Shown here: positions 9,485 to 16,993 of the stretch, one piece after another | How the letters are laid out: each line of letters opens with the position of its first letter | Position numbering within the stretch: the stretch's first letter is position 1 | Notes under the pieces: model-generated | The model's input: the letters and a program-made list of their open reading frames with translations, nothing else | What the model was told of the DNA's origin: nothing | Databases searched by the model: none | DNA from: Ideonella aquatica | GTDB lineage: Bacteria; Pseudomonadota; Gammaproteobacteria; Burkholderiales; Burkholderiaceae_C | Length of the DNA stretch: 64,000 bases | Assembly: GCF_018069755.1 (NCBI RefSeq) | Contig: NZ_JAGQDE010000003.1 | Span: 124,001-188,000, forward strand | Direction: 5' to 3' | Translations under genes and position numbers: made by a program

Positions 9485-10545
9485 TCCGCCTGATTCCGCG
9501 CCCGCAGCCCTCAAAGGCCATGTCCTTCGCCTCGCCGCTGATCGCGCTGGCGATCACCGTGCTGGTGGGCATCGCGCTGTTCAGCGTGCTGGGCAAGGAC
9601 CCGCTGAAGGCGCTGCAGGTCTTCTTCATCGAGCCGGTGAAGAACGGCTACGCGCTGTCCGAGCTGAGCGTCAAGGCGGTGCCGCTGGTGCTGATCGCCC
9701 TGGGCCTGTCGGTGTGCTACCGCTCGAACGTGTGGAACATCGGTGCCGAGGGCCAGTTCGTGCTGGGCGCGATCTTCGCCAGCGGCGTGGCCATGCAGGC
9801 CGGGCCCGACACCTCACGCTGGGTGGTGGTGCCGGTGCTGGCCGCCGGCGTGCTGGGCGGCATGGTCTGGAGCGGCATCGTCGCGCTGCTGCGCGACCGC
9901 TTCAACGCCAGCGAGATCCTGGTCAGCCTGATGATGGTCTATGTGGCCGACATGCTGCTGGCCTGGCTGGTCTACGGCCCCTGGAAGGACCCCAACGGCT
10001 ACAACTTCCCGCAGACCATCACCTTCGCCGCGGCTACCAAGATCCCGCGCCTGGTCGATGGCTGGCGCATGAACGTGGGCGTCTTCATCGCGCTGGCCGC
10101 GGTGCTGGGCCTGTGGGCCTTCCTGTTCCGCACCTACCGCGGCTTCTCGCTGCAGGTGGGCGGGCTGGCGCCCGACGCGGCGCGCTACGCGGGCTTCTCG
10201 TCGCGGCGCGCGCTATGGATCGCGCTGCTGATCAGCGGCGGCCTGGCCGGTCTGGCCGGCGGCCTGGAAGCGGCGGGCCCGCTGGGGCAACTCACCCCTT
10301 ACGTGCCGGCCGGCTATGGCTTTGCCGCGATCATCGTCGCCTATGTGGGGCGGCTGCATCCGGTGGGGGCGGTGTTCTCGGCGGTGCTGATGAGCATGTT
10401 CTACATCGGCGGTGAGCTGGCGCAGTCGCGCCTGGGCCTGCCCAAGGCCCTGACCGGTGTGTTCCAGGGCCTGCTGCTGTTCGCGCTGCTGGCCTGCGAC
10501 ACGCTGATCCACTACAAGCCACAGTTCGGACGGAGGGGCCCGTGA
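9481..10545 (+). CDS. Nucleoside ABC transporter permease (first subunit)
   Basis: 354-aa multi-spanning inner-membrane permease of the BPD_transp_2 family. Several hydrophobic helices are visible, starting with SPLIALAITVLVGIALFSVL. The family hallmark NVWNIGAEGQFVLGAIFASG is near residue 85, and the cytoplasmic loop RYAGFSSRRALWIALLISGG lies in the second half. The frame is open further upstream, but the ATG at 9481 overlaps the ATPase stop (ATGA) and gives the expected short, positively charged N-terminus before the first helix. It forms the membrane pore with the next gene's product. Confidence 0.92.
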   Translation: MIRLIPRPQPSKAMSFASPLIALAITVLVGIALFSVLGKDPLKALQVFFIEPVKNGYALSELSVKAVPLVLIALGLSVCYRSNVWNIGAEGQFVLGAIFASGVAMQAGPDTSRWVVVPVLAAGVLGGMVWSGIVALLRDRFNASEILVSLMMVYVADMLLAWLVYGPWKDPNGYNFPQTITFAAATKIPRLVDGWRMNVGVFIALAAVLGLWAFLFRTYRGFSLQVGGLAPDAARYAGFSSRRALWIALLISGGLAGLAGGLEAAGPLGQLTPYVPAGYGFAAIIVAYVGRLHPVGAVFSAVLMSMFYIGGELAQSRLGLPKALTGVFQGLLLFALLACDTLIHYKPQFGRRGP

Positions 10546-11465
10546 TGGAACAGTTCGCGCTGCTGCTGGGCGCCACCTTCAACGCCGGCACCGTGCTGGC
10601 GATCGCCGGCCTGGGCCTGCTGATCAATGAGCGTGCCGGCATCATCAACCTGGGCGCCGAGGGCATGATGCTGGTGGCGGCGATCGCCGGCTTTGCCACT
10701 GCGGTGCACACCGGCTCCGACCTGGCGGCCTTTGCCGCGGGCGCGGGCGTGGGGGCCGTGATGGCCGCCATCTTCGGCGTGCTGGTGATCTGGCTGAACA
10801 CCAACCAGTACGCCACCGGGCTGGCGCTGAGCCTGTTTGGCACCGGCTTCTCGGCCTTCGTGGGCACCGCCTACACGCAGGCGCGCCTGAGTGACCGAGC
10901 CAAGTTCGACATCCCGCTGCTGGCCGACATTCCGTTGGTCGGCCCGGCGCTGTTCCGCCATCATCCGCTGGTCTATGGCGCGGTGCTGCTGGCGCTGGGT
11001 CTGGCCTGGTTCCTGTACCGCTCGCGGCCGGGCCTGGTGCTGCGTGCGGTGGGCGAGTCGCCCGAATCAGCCCATGCGCTGGGCTACCCGGTGCGGCGCA
11101 TCCGCCTGGTGGCGGTGATGACCGGCGGCGCGCTGTGCGGCCTGGCCGGCGCCTACCTGTCGGTGATCTACACGCCGCTGTGGGTGGAGGGCATGGTGGC
11201 CGGCAAGGGCTGGATCGCGCTGGCCCTGACCACCTTCGCCACCTGGCGCCCGGCGCGGGTGCTGCTGGGCGCCTACCTGTTCGGCGGCGTCACGATGCTG
11301 CAGTTCCACCTGCAGGGCGAAGGCGTGCAGATCGCCAGCCAGTGGCTCACCATGCTGCCCTATGTGGCCACCATCGTCGTGCTGGTGCTGATCTCGCGCA
11401 ATCCGACCTGGATTCGTGTGAACATGCCGGCTTCGCTGGGCAAACCCTTCTTCCCGGGCGGCTGA
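10542..11465 (+). CDS. Nucleoside ABC transporter permease (second subunit)
   Basis: 307-aa permease, paralogue of the preceding one, with the corresponding hallmark AGIINLGAEGMMLVAAIAG near residue 40 and about eight or nine hydrophobic helices. Translation can begin at GTG 10542, overlapping the upstream stop as GTGA, or at the adjacent ATG 10545; the two differ by one residue. The C-terminal segment WLTMLPYVATIVVLVLISRN is typical of NupQ/YufQ-like subunits. Confidence 0.92.
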   Translation: MMEQFALLLGATFNAGTVLAIAGLGLLINERAGIINLGAEGMMLVAAIAGFATAVHTGSDLAAFAAGAGVGAVMAAIFGVLVIWLNTNQYATGLALSLFGTGFSAFVGTAYTQARLSDRAKFDIPLLADIPLVGPALFRHHPLVYGAVLLALGLAWFLYRSRPGLVLRAVGESPESAHALGYPVRRIRLVAVMTGGALCGLAGAYLSVIYTPLWVEGMVAGKGWIALALTTFATWRPARVLLGAYLFGGVTMLQFHLQGEGVQIASQWLTMLPYVATIVVLVLISRNPTWIRVNMPASLGKPFFPGG

Positions 11466-11510
11466 GCCGTCCACGACCCCCGCTTTCATCCCCCCACGCA
11501 CGGAGAACCC

Positions 11511-12671
11511 ATGACCCTGCATACCAAGCGTTCGATGCTTCGCCTGTCCGGACTGGCCACGGTGGCCGCCGCTGCCGCCCTGGTCGGCTGCGGCAAGAAG
11601 GAAGAGGCCGCGCCGGCCGCTGCGTCGGCGCCGGCCTCGGCCGCCGCCCCGGCCAAGGCCGAGCCGCTGAAGATCGCCTTCGCCTACGTCGGCCCGGTGG
11701 GCGACGGCGGCTGGACCTTCGCCCACGACAATGCCCGCAAGGCGCTGGAGAAGGAACTGGGCGACAAGATCGTCACCAGCTTCGTCGAGAAGGTGCCCGA
11801 GGCCGCCGACGCCGAGCGCGTCTTCCGCGACATGATCGGCCAGGGCAACACGCTGATCTTCGGCACGACCTTCGGCTACATGGAGCCGATGCTCAAGGTG
11901 GCCGCCGACAGCCCGAACGTCAAGTTCGAGCATGCCACCGGCTACAAGACCGCGCCCAACATGCGCACCTACGACAGCCGCACCTACGAGGGCGCCTACA
12001 TGGCGGGCGTGGTGGCGGGTGCCATGACCAAGTCCAACACGCTGGGCGTGGTGGGCTCGATCCCCATCCCCGAGGTGATCCGCAACATCAACAGCTTCAC
12101 CATGGGCGCGCAGAGCGTGAACCCCAAGGTCAAGACCAAGGTGGTCTGGGTCAACGAGTGGTTCAACCCGCCCAAGGAAACCGAAGCCGCCACCGCGCTG
12201 ATCAACGGCGGCGCCGACGTGCTGATGCAGAACACCGATTCGCCCGCGGTGCTGAAGACCGCGCAGGAAAAGGGCAAGCGCGCCTTCGGCTGGGATTCCG
12301 ACATGACCGCCTACGGCCCCAAGGCCCACCTGGGCTCGGCCGTGATCAACTGGGGCCCGTACTACATCAAGGCCACCAAGGACGCGCTGGAAGGCAAGTG
12401 GGCCACCGGCCAGAGCTGGTGGGGCGTCAAGGAAGGCGCGATCGACTTCGTGTCCATCGCCGAAGACGTGCCGGCCGACGTGAAGGCCAAGGTCGACGCC
12501 GTCAAGGCCGGCCTGAAGGACGGCAGCTTCGCGATCTGGAAGGGTCCGATCGTCGACAACACCGGCAAGGAAGTCCTGGCCAAGGACGCCGTGGCCGATG
12601 ACGCCTTCCTGGGCGGCATCAAGTTCTACGTCAAGGGCGTGGAAGGCAAGGTGCCGGGCGACGGCAAGTGA
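11511..12671 (+). CDS. BMP-family nucleoside-binding lipoprotein
   Basis: 386-aa periplasmic receptor of the BMP/PnrA family feeding the ABC system encoded just upstream. The signal peptide ends in the lipobox LVGC, giving a lipidated Cys27, followed by a flexible Ala/Pro-rich linker. The mature domain starts LKIAFAYVGPVGDGGWTF, characteristic of BMP proteins, and includes FGTTFGYMEPM and ADVLMQNTDSPAV. The gene is 45 bases after the permease stop, with a good Shine-Dalgarno (GGAG) before ATG 11511. In PnrA the ligand is a purine nucleoside; here the guaD/xdh setting fits that. Confidence 0.92.
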   Translation: MTLHTKRSMLRLSGLATVAAAAALVGCGKKEEAAPAAASAPASAAAPAKAEPLKIAFAYVGPVGDGGWTFAHDNARKALEKELGDKIVTSFVEKVPEAADAERVFRDMIGQGNTLIFGTTFGYMEPMLKVAADSPNVKFEHATGYKTAPNMRTYDSRTYEGAYMAGVVAGAMTKSNTLGVVGSIPIPEVIRNINSFTMGAQSVNPKVKTKVVWVNEWFNPPKETEAATALINGGADVLMQNTDSPAVLKTAQEKGKRAFGWDSDMTAYGPKAHLGSAVINWGPYYIKATKDALEGKWATGQSWWGVKEGAIDFVSIAEDVPADVKAKVDAVKAGLKDGSFAIWKGPIVDNTGKEVLAKDAVADDAFLGGIKFYVKGVEGKVPGDGK

Positions 12672-12677
12672 AGGCGA

Positions 12678-12700
12678 GCCGCGGGCCCCGCGCCCGCGGC
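12678..12700. terminator. GC-rich hairpin after the BMP gene
   Basis: GCCGCGGGC (12678-12686) and GCCCGCGGC (12692-12700) form a perfect 9-bp stem with a 5-base loop, seven bases after the BMP stop codon. There is no T-run directly behind it, so it may act as an mRNA 3'-end stabiliser rather than a terminator. Confidence 0.45.
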
Positions 12701-12712
12701 CACCACGCAGGC

Positions 12713-12738
12713 AGGGCCGCCCTCGGGTGGCCCTTGTT
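12713..12738 (+). terminator. Probable rho-independent terminator of the guaD-ABC transporter operon
   Basis: AGGGCCGCC (12713-12721), loop CTCG, then GGTGGCCCT (12726-12734): a 9-bp stem with one G-U pair, followed by a short T-rich tail (TGTT). It lies downstream of the BMP gene and faces the convergent small gene at 12811. Confidence 0.6.
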
Positions 12739-12804
12739 CATGGGCCACTGGCGTGCGTGACCGACTGCGCCGCGCACGGCGCAGAGTGTTCGCTTACGCG
12801 AGTT

Positions 12805-12819
12805 GGCGGCTCAGCCGCC
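12805..12819. other. Hairpin with a stop codon in its loop
   Basis: GGCGGC-TCA-GCCGCC is a perfect 6-bp stem whose 3-base loop is the stop codon (TGA on the minus strand) of the small gene. A second hairpin, CTGCGCC / GGCGCAG (12765-12771 and 12778-12784), lies just beyond it in the convergent gap. Confidence 0.4.
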
Positions 12820-13137
12820 GAACAGGCGCTTGATCCAGCCCAGCAGGCCGCCGCCCGAGGCGGCGGCGGGGGCCGGCGCAGCAGCCACAGGCCGGACCGC
12901 AGCAGCCGGCGCTGGACGGGCGACTGCGGGCGCTGCGGCGGCGGCGCGTGCTGCCGGGGCTGCCGGGCGCGCCGCCGCTGCGGCCTGGGCCGCCTGCGCC
13001 GCCTGCGCCGCCTGCCATTGGGCGTAGTGGCGCTTGAGCACCGCATCGGTGGGCGGCAGGCCCAGCAGGCGGTTGCGCTCGGTGATGGCGTGGCGGCGCA
13101 GCACGGCGTCGGTGGGCAGCATGTCGGACATGGACAT
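12811..13137 (-). CDS. Small Ala/Pro/Gln-rich protein with duplicated PTDAVL(R/K)RH motif
   Basis: 108 aa, no function recognised. Residues 8-16 and 29-37 are a duplicated motif, PTDAVLRRH and PTDAVLKRH, joined by AITERNRLLGLP. A low-complexity region (about residues 41-93) is made of Gln-Ala-Ala repeats and then Ala/Pro/Arg/Val. The C-terminus is a short hydrophobic-cationic tail, GGGLLGWIKRLFGG, that could touch a membrane. ATG 13137 is preferred over upstream in-frame codons because AGGAGA precedes it at good spacing and it begins the non-repetitive MSMSDMLPTD. The stop codon lies in the loop of a GC hairpin (12805-12819). It is probably a real gene, as the motif copies differ at codon level yet conserve protein sequence. 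Confidence 0.6.
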   Translation of the reverse strand: MSMSDMLPTDAVLRRHAITERNRLLGLPPTDAVLKRHYAQWQAAQAAQAAQAAAAARPAAPAARAAAAAPAVARPAPAAAVRPVAAAPAPAAASGGGLLGWIKRLFGG

Positions 13138-13335
13138 CGTCTCGTCTCCTCGGTGGCCGGTCTGCGCCGGCCGTGTGGTCAGCCGCGGTCCGCGGTAGGG
13201 CGTCGGCTGCAAGTTGCGGGCCAATGAGATCCGGGACAACCATGAGTTGTTGTGCCTGGATCGGTGGCGGCGGCGTTCGCCCTCAGCCGTGTCACCATGC
13301 AGACTGAGCGCGTCAACCCGCAGGGATCACAGAAC

Positions 13336-13788
13336 ATGCGACTTCACGAGCCATTGACCGTCATCGAGTACCGCGACCTGGCGTTCGAGGTCTGGCTGGC
13401 GATGTGGCTGGACTACATCGGGCCGGCGAATGCCGACCTGCCGCCCGCCGTGCACCGCTACACCTACCAGCGCATTCACGACGCGAGCACCAGCCTGCAA
13501 GGCTTCGTCGTGGCCACCGACCGTCCGATCGGCTTTGTCCACTACTACTTCCATCCATCGTCCTACAACCTGACCGAGGCCTGCACCATCGAGGACCTGT
13601 ACGTCGCCCCGACGCACCGCGGACAGGGCGTGGGCCGTTGGTTGATCGAGCGCGTGGCGAGCATCGCAGCGGCGCAGGGCGCGCCCGCCCTCCACTGGAA
13701 GACCGACGCGTCCAACACGGCGGCGATTGCGCTGTACCGAACACTGGCCAGACAGGCCCAGGTGCTGGCGTTTCGCAAGCCCTTGTGA
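13336..13788 (+). CDS. GNAT-family N-acetyltransferase
   Basis: About 150 aa, a GCN5-related acetyltransferase that moves an acetyl group from acetyl-CoA to an amine; the target is unknown. The acetyl-CoA motif A is clear: CTIEDLYVAPTHRGQGVGRW, with the Q/RxxGxG/A signature RGQGVG. The end, WKTDASNTAAIALYRTLA, is the usual motif B with its Tyr. ATG 13336 (MRLHEPLTV) is chosen; in-frame ATG 13297 and an earlier one at 13252 would add residues unlike the family. The roughly 200 bases between this gene and the small gene at 13137 hold two small GC palindromes (for example GGCCGG / CCGGCC) and no other gene that I can support. Confidence 0.83.
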   Translation: MRLHEPLTVIEYRDLAFEVWLAMWLDYIGPANADLPPAVHRYTYQRIHDASTSLQGFVVATDRPIGFVHYYFHPSSYNLTEACTIEDLYVAPTHRGQGVGRWLIERVASIAAAQGAPALHWKTDASNTAAIALYRTLARQAQVLAFRKPL

Positions 13789-13846
13789 CCCATTGCGCCC
13801 GCGCAGCAGCCGGGCCGCGCAAGGCCAATCGTTCAAGCGATGGTCA

Positions 13847-15400
13847 TCACCACTGACCGAAGAACACGCCCGCCTTCTTGTGGTTGTCAGTGCCGCGCTC
13901 GATCTGTTCCAGGCTGACCGTGGTGCGCCGTTTGCGCGCGGCCAGCCAGGCCAGCAGCTGACAGCGGAAGGCCTGGCGCACCCCCTCGGTCGCAGCGGAT
14001 CGACCCAGGTCGACGAACTGGTCCGGATCAGCCTGCAGGTCGTAAAGCTGCTCGGGCGCGCTTTGCCAGTAGACATAGCGCCAGCGCGGGGTGCGCAGAC
14101 TCCAGGCCTGGCACTGGTCGGGCGCCAGGCCCAGGCGCAGGCGCGCGGCCTTGTAAGCGAAGTCGAGTTCGCTGACCGTGGTGTCACGCCAGTCGGCGGG
14201 CGCGGTACCGCGGGTCAGCGGCAGCAGACTGCGGCCCTCGATGCGATGCTGGGGGATGGCCATGCCCAATGCATCCAGGATGGTGGGCACGACGTCGATG
14301 CCCTCAACGAATCGATCGCTGGTGCTGCCGCGCGTGGCATCGGCCGCGGCACTGGGGTCGACCACGATGAAGGGCACGCGCTGTACGGTGTCGTAGAACA
14401 GCTCCTTTTCGCCCAGCCAGTGGTCGCCCAGGAAGTCGCCATGGTCGGCGCAGAAGACGATCAGCGTGTCCTTGAAGCGGCCCTGCTGCTCCAGCGCGTC
14501 AAAGAGGCGCCCCAGGTGGTGGTCGAGCTGCTCGATCAGGCCCTGGTAGGCCGGCCGCACGGTGCGGATGCAGTCGTTCCGGCTGAAGCTCTGGCTCTCC
14601 TCGCTCTGGCGGTAAGCGGCCAGCACCGGGTGGGCATCGATCTTCTCGGCCTCGTTGCGCACCACCGGCAGGCACTGCTCGGGCGTGTAGCGCGCGTGGT
14701 AGGGCGCCGGTGCCATGTAGGGCCAGTGCGGCTTCACGTAGCTCAGGTGCAGCACCCAGGGCTGATCGCCCATGCGCCGGATGTAGGCCAGCGCCTGCTC
14801 GGTCATGTAGGCGGTTTCGGAATGCTCTTCGCGCACCCGCGCCGGCAGATGCACATGGCGCATGTGCCAGCCGCTGACGACCTGGCCGTCCGCATCAACG
14901 CCGCTGATGACGTAGTCACTCCAGGGGTCGGCGCTGTCGTAGCCGTGGGCGCGCAGAAAGGCCGGGTAGCCGCTCTCGGTGCCCGGCGCGTGGTGGCCGT
15001 CGTAGCGGTCGATCTCCTCGAAGCCGCCGCGGGTGAGCAGCGTGTGCAGCTCGGAGCCGCCCTCCAGCTGGAGCCTCGCCAGGCCCTCGTGGTCGACCAT
15101 CACATGGGTCTTGCCGGCCAGCGCCAGGTGCAGGCCCTGGCCGCGCAGGTACTCGCCCAGCGTGACCTCGCCCACCGACAGCGGCACGCGGTTCCAGGTG
15201 GCGCCGTGGCTGCTGGGCGTGCGGCCGGTGTAGTAGCTCATGCGGCTGGGGCCGCAGACGCCGCTGTTGACGTAGGCCTGCGTGAAGCGCACGCCGCGGC
15301 GCGCCAGCGCGTCCAGGTTGGGCGTGCGCAGGTACGGATGACCAGCGCAGGCCAGGTGGTCCCAGCGCAGCTGGTCGGCCATGATGAACAGCACGTTCAT
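13847..15400 (-). CDS. Sulfatase-superfamily hydrolase (arylsulfatase / phosphonate monoester hydrolase type)
   Basis: 517-aa metal-dependent hydrolase of the alkaline phosphatase/sulfatase fold. The N-terminus NVLFIMADQLRWDHLACAGH gives the metal Asp9. The sulfatase signature SGVCGPSRMSYYTGR contains Cys49-Gly-Pro-Ser-Arg53, the CxPxR motif in which Cys is converted to formylglycine. A second metal cluster is FCADHGDFLGDH. DQ instead of DD at the N-terminus, the ~515-aa length and the C-terminal RYVYWQSAPEQLYDLQADPD resemble phosphonate monoester hydrolases as much as true sulfatases, so the ester type is uncertain. There is no signal peptide, so it is cytoplasmic. It starts 10 bases after the Bug receptor gene, indicating co-transcription. 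Confidence 0.85.
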   Translation of the reverse strand: MNVLFIMADQLRWDHLACAGHPYLRTPNLDALARRGVRFTQAYVNSGVCGPSRMSYYTGRTPSSHGATWNRVPLSVGEVTLGEYLRGQGLHLALAGKTHVMVDHEGLARLQLEGGSELHTLLTRGGFEEIDRYDGHHAPGTESGYPAFLRAHGYDSADPWSDYVISGVDADGQVVSGWHMRHVHLPARVREEHSETAYMTEQALAYIRRMGDQPWVLHLSYVKPHWPYMAPAPYHARYTPEQCLPVVRNEAEKIDAHPVLAAYRQSEESQSFSRNDCIRTVRPAYQGLIEQLDHHLGRLFDALEQQGRFKDTLIVFCADHGDFLGDHWLGEKELFYDTVQRVPFIVVDPSAAADATRGSTSDRFVEGIDVVPTILDALGMAIPQHRIEGRSLLPLTRGTAPADWRDTTVSELDFAYKAARLRLGLAPDQCQAWSLRTPRWRYVYWQSAPEQLYDLQADPDQFVDLGRSAATEGVRQAFRCQLLAWLAARKRRTTVSLEQIERGTDNHKKAGVFFGQW

Positions 15401-15410
15401 CGCTGTCCCC

Positions 15411-16376
15411 TCAATCGGCCGGCTTGTAGCCCGAGGCGCGGATCGGCGGGCCCCAGCGCTCGTAGTCGGCCTTCATGATGGCGGCCAGTTGCGCCGGGCC
15501 GTGGCCGGTGGGCTCCAGGCCCATCTCAACCAGGCGCTTGTGTACCGCGGGGTCGTTCACGGCCGCAGCCGCCGCCTTGGCCAGCCGGTCGATCGTGGCG
15601 GGTGGCGTTCCAGCCGGCGCGAACAGCGCATACCAGGGCTGGGCCACCAGGTCGTAGCCCAGTTGCTTGAAGGTGGGTACCTCGGGGAAGGCCGGGTCGC
15701 GCTGCTCGCCGGCCACCGCCAGCAGCCGCGCCTTGCCGCCGGCCACCAGCGGCTTGATGTCCGCCACCACGGTGGAGGCGGCATTGACCTCGCCGGCCGC
15801 CAGCGCCTGCATGGCGGGCGCGGTGCCCTTGTAGGGCACATGGGTCATGGTGATGCCGGCCGAGCGCGCGAACATCACGCCGAAGAAGTGCGGGATGCTG
15901 CCGGCCGCGGCCGAGGCGTAGAAGCCGTTCTTGTCCGGGTCGGCCTTGACCCAGGCCACATAGTCGGCCAGCGTCTTCACCGGCGCCGCTGACTGCACCG
16001 CCAGACCGACCTGGAAGTTGCTCAGGTGGGCCACCGGCGCGAAGTCCTTGAACGGGTCGTAGCGCAGCTGGCCGGCATACGAGTGCGGGAAGATCGACAT
16101 CGTCGCCACCGGCGTCATCAGCAGCGTCAGGCCATCGGGCGCGGCAGCCTTGACCGCCTCGTTGGCGATGCGGCCGCCGGCCCCGGCCTTGTTGTCCACC
16201 ACCACCGTCTGCTTCAGCGTGCGCTGCATGTGCTCGGCCACGATGCGCGTGAGGGAGTCGCTGGTGGCGCCGGGCGGGTAGCCGACGATCAGCTTGATCG
16301 TGCCCTCCTGGGCGCCGGCGGGCAGCGCACAGGCCAGCGCGGCGGCGGCCAGCAGGGTGCGGCGGTTCAGGCTCAT
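15411..16376 (-). CDS. Bug/TctC-type periplasmic solute-binding protein
   Basis: 321-aa tripartite tricarboxylate transporter receptor, a family greatly expanded in Burkholderiales. The Sec signal peptide MSLNRRTLLAAAALACALPAGAQ is followed by the family start IKLIVGYPPGATSD. Further motifs: VVDNKAGAGGRIANEAVKAA, MTHVPYKGTAPAMQALAAGE and PTFKQLGYDLVAQPWYALFA. No TctA/TctB membrane subunits are encoded nearby, which is common for Bug proteins. The gene leads a two-gene operon with the sulfatase-like hydrolase and is divergent from a MarR gene, so its ligand may be the hydrolase substrate (inference). Confidence 0.9.
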   Translation of the reverse strand: MSLNRRTLLAAAALACALPAGAQEGTIKLIVGYPPGATSDSLTRIVAEHMQRTLKQTVVVDNKAGAGGRIANEAVKAAAPDGLTLLMTPVATMSIFPHSYAGQLRYDPFKDFAPVAHLSNFQVGLAVQSAAPVKTLADYVAWVKADPDKNGFYASAAAGSIPHFFGVMFARSAGITMTHVPYKGTAPAMQALAAGEVNAASTVVADIKPLVAGGKARLLAVAGEQRDPAFPEVPTFKQLGYDLVAQPWYALFAPAGTPPATIDRLAKAAAAAVNDPAVHKRLVEMGLEPTGHGPAQLAAIMKADYERWGPPIRASGYKPAD

Positions 16377-16432
16377 GGTGTCTCCTGGTGTGCGGTGTCT
16401 TGATCCCCGCTAATCTAGGCGCCGCCGCATCA

Positions 16433-16450
16433 ATTGTTGAAATCAACCAT
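16433..16450. promoter_or_regulatory. Candidate MarR operator in the Bug/MarR divergent region
   Basis: ATTGTTGA-AA-TCAACCAT is an 18-bp palindrome with 7 of 8 arm positions matching (GTTGA-AA-TCAAC perfect). An overlapping dyad TCAA-TTG-TTGA starts at 16430. This fits the MarR operator style (TTGTTGA...TCAACAA) and sits between the two divergent starts. Confidence 0.6.
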
Positions 16451-16464
16451 CCCTGGGATTCACC

Positions 16465-16977
16465 CTGAGCCTGCGCCAGCCGACCAGCCTTGACGACCTG
16501 CTGAACTACCGCCTGCTGCGCCTGCACGCCTACAGCGGCGCACCGGTGGTGCGCCTGTTGGAGGGCCGCTACGGCATCGCCCGCCGCGAATGGCGGCTGC
16601 TGGCGGTGCTGGCAGCGCAGGGGCCGTTGTCGCCGTCCGCCTTGGCCGAGGCCGCACAGCTGGACCGGCCACGCACCTCACGCGCCACTGGCGTGCTGGC
16701 CGCCAAGGGCCTGCTGAGCCGCCAGGTTCAGGCTGGTGACGCGCGCCGTGCCATGGTGGCGCTGACCGAGGCCGGCAAGCGCCTGCACGACGAGATCTTC
16801 CCGCAGGTGGCGGCGGTCAATGCCCAACTGGTGGCGGTCCTGCACGACGCCCAGGTGGCCGTGCTGGATCAGGCGCTGACGCAGCTGACCGAGCAGGCCC
16901 GGCGCCTGAACGCCGAGCTGGCGCAGGACGTGCGCGCCGACCGCCGGGCAGGCGGCAGCCGGCGTGTGCGGCCTTGA
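16465..16977 (+). CDS. MarR-family regulator with no canonical start codon at the expected position
   Basis: Winged-helix MarR regulator. Conserved sequence begins upstream of any ATG, GTG or TTG: SLDDLLNYRLLRLHAYSGAP is encoded from about 16486, but the first ordinary start codon in frame is GTG 16546 and the frame closes at a TGA at 16438-16440. CTG 16465, six bases after GGGA, or CTG 16453 are the only plausible starts for a full-length protein. Later parts are standard: YGIARREWRLLAVLAAQGPL, LDRPRTSRATGVLAAKGLLS, GDARRAMVALTEAGK. It probably controls the divergent Bug/hydrolase operon through the adjacent palindrome. Full-length 170 aa from CTG 16465; 143 aa from GTG 16546, which would lose the first dimerisation helix. 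Confidence 0.75.
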   Translation: MSLRQPTSLDDLLNYRLLRLHAYSGAPVVRLLEGRYGIARREWRLLAVLAAQGPLSPSALAEAAQLDRPRTSRATGVLAAKGLLSRQVQAGDARRAMVALTEAGKRLHDEIFPQVAAVNAQLVAVLHDAQVAVLDQALTQLTEQARRLNAELAQDVRADRRAGGSRRVRP

Positions 16978-16993
16978 CGGTTATGCTGGGGCG

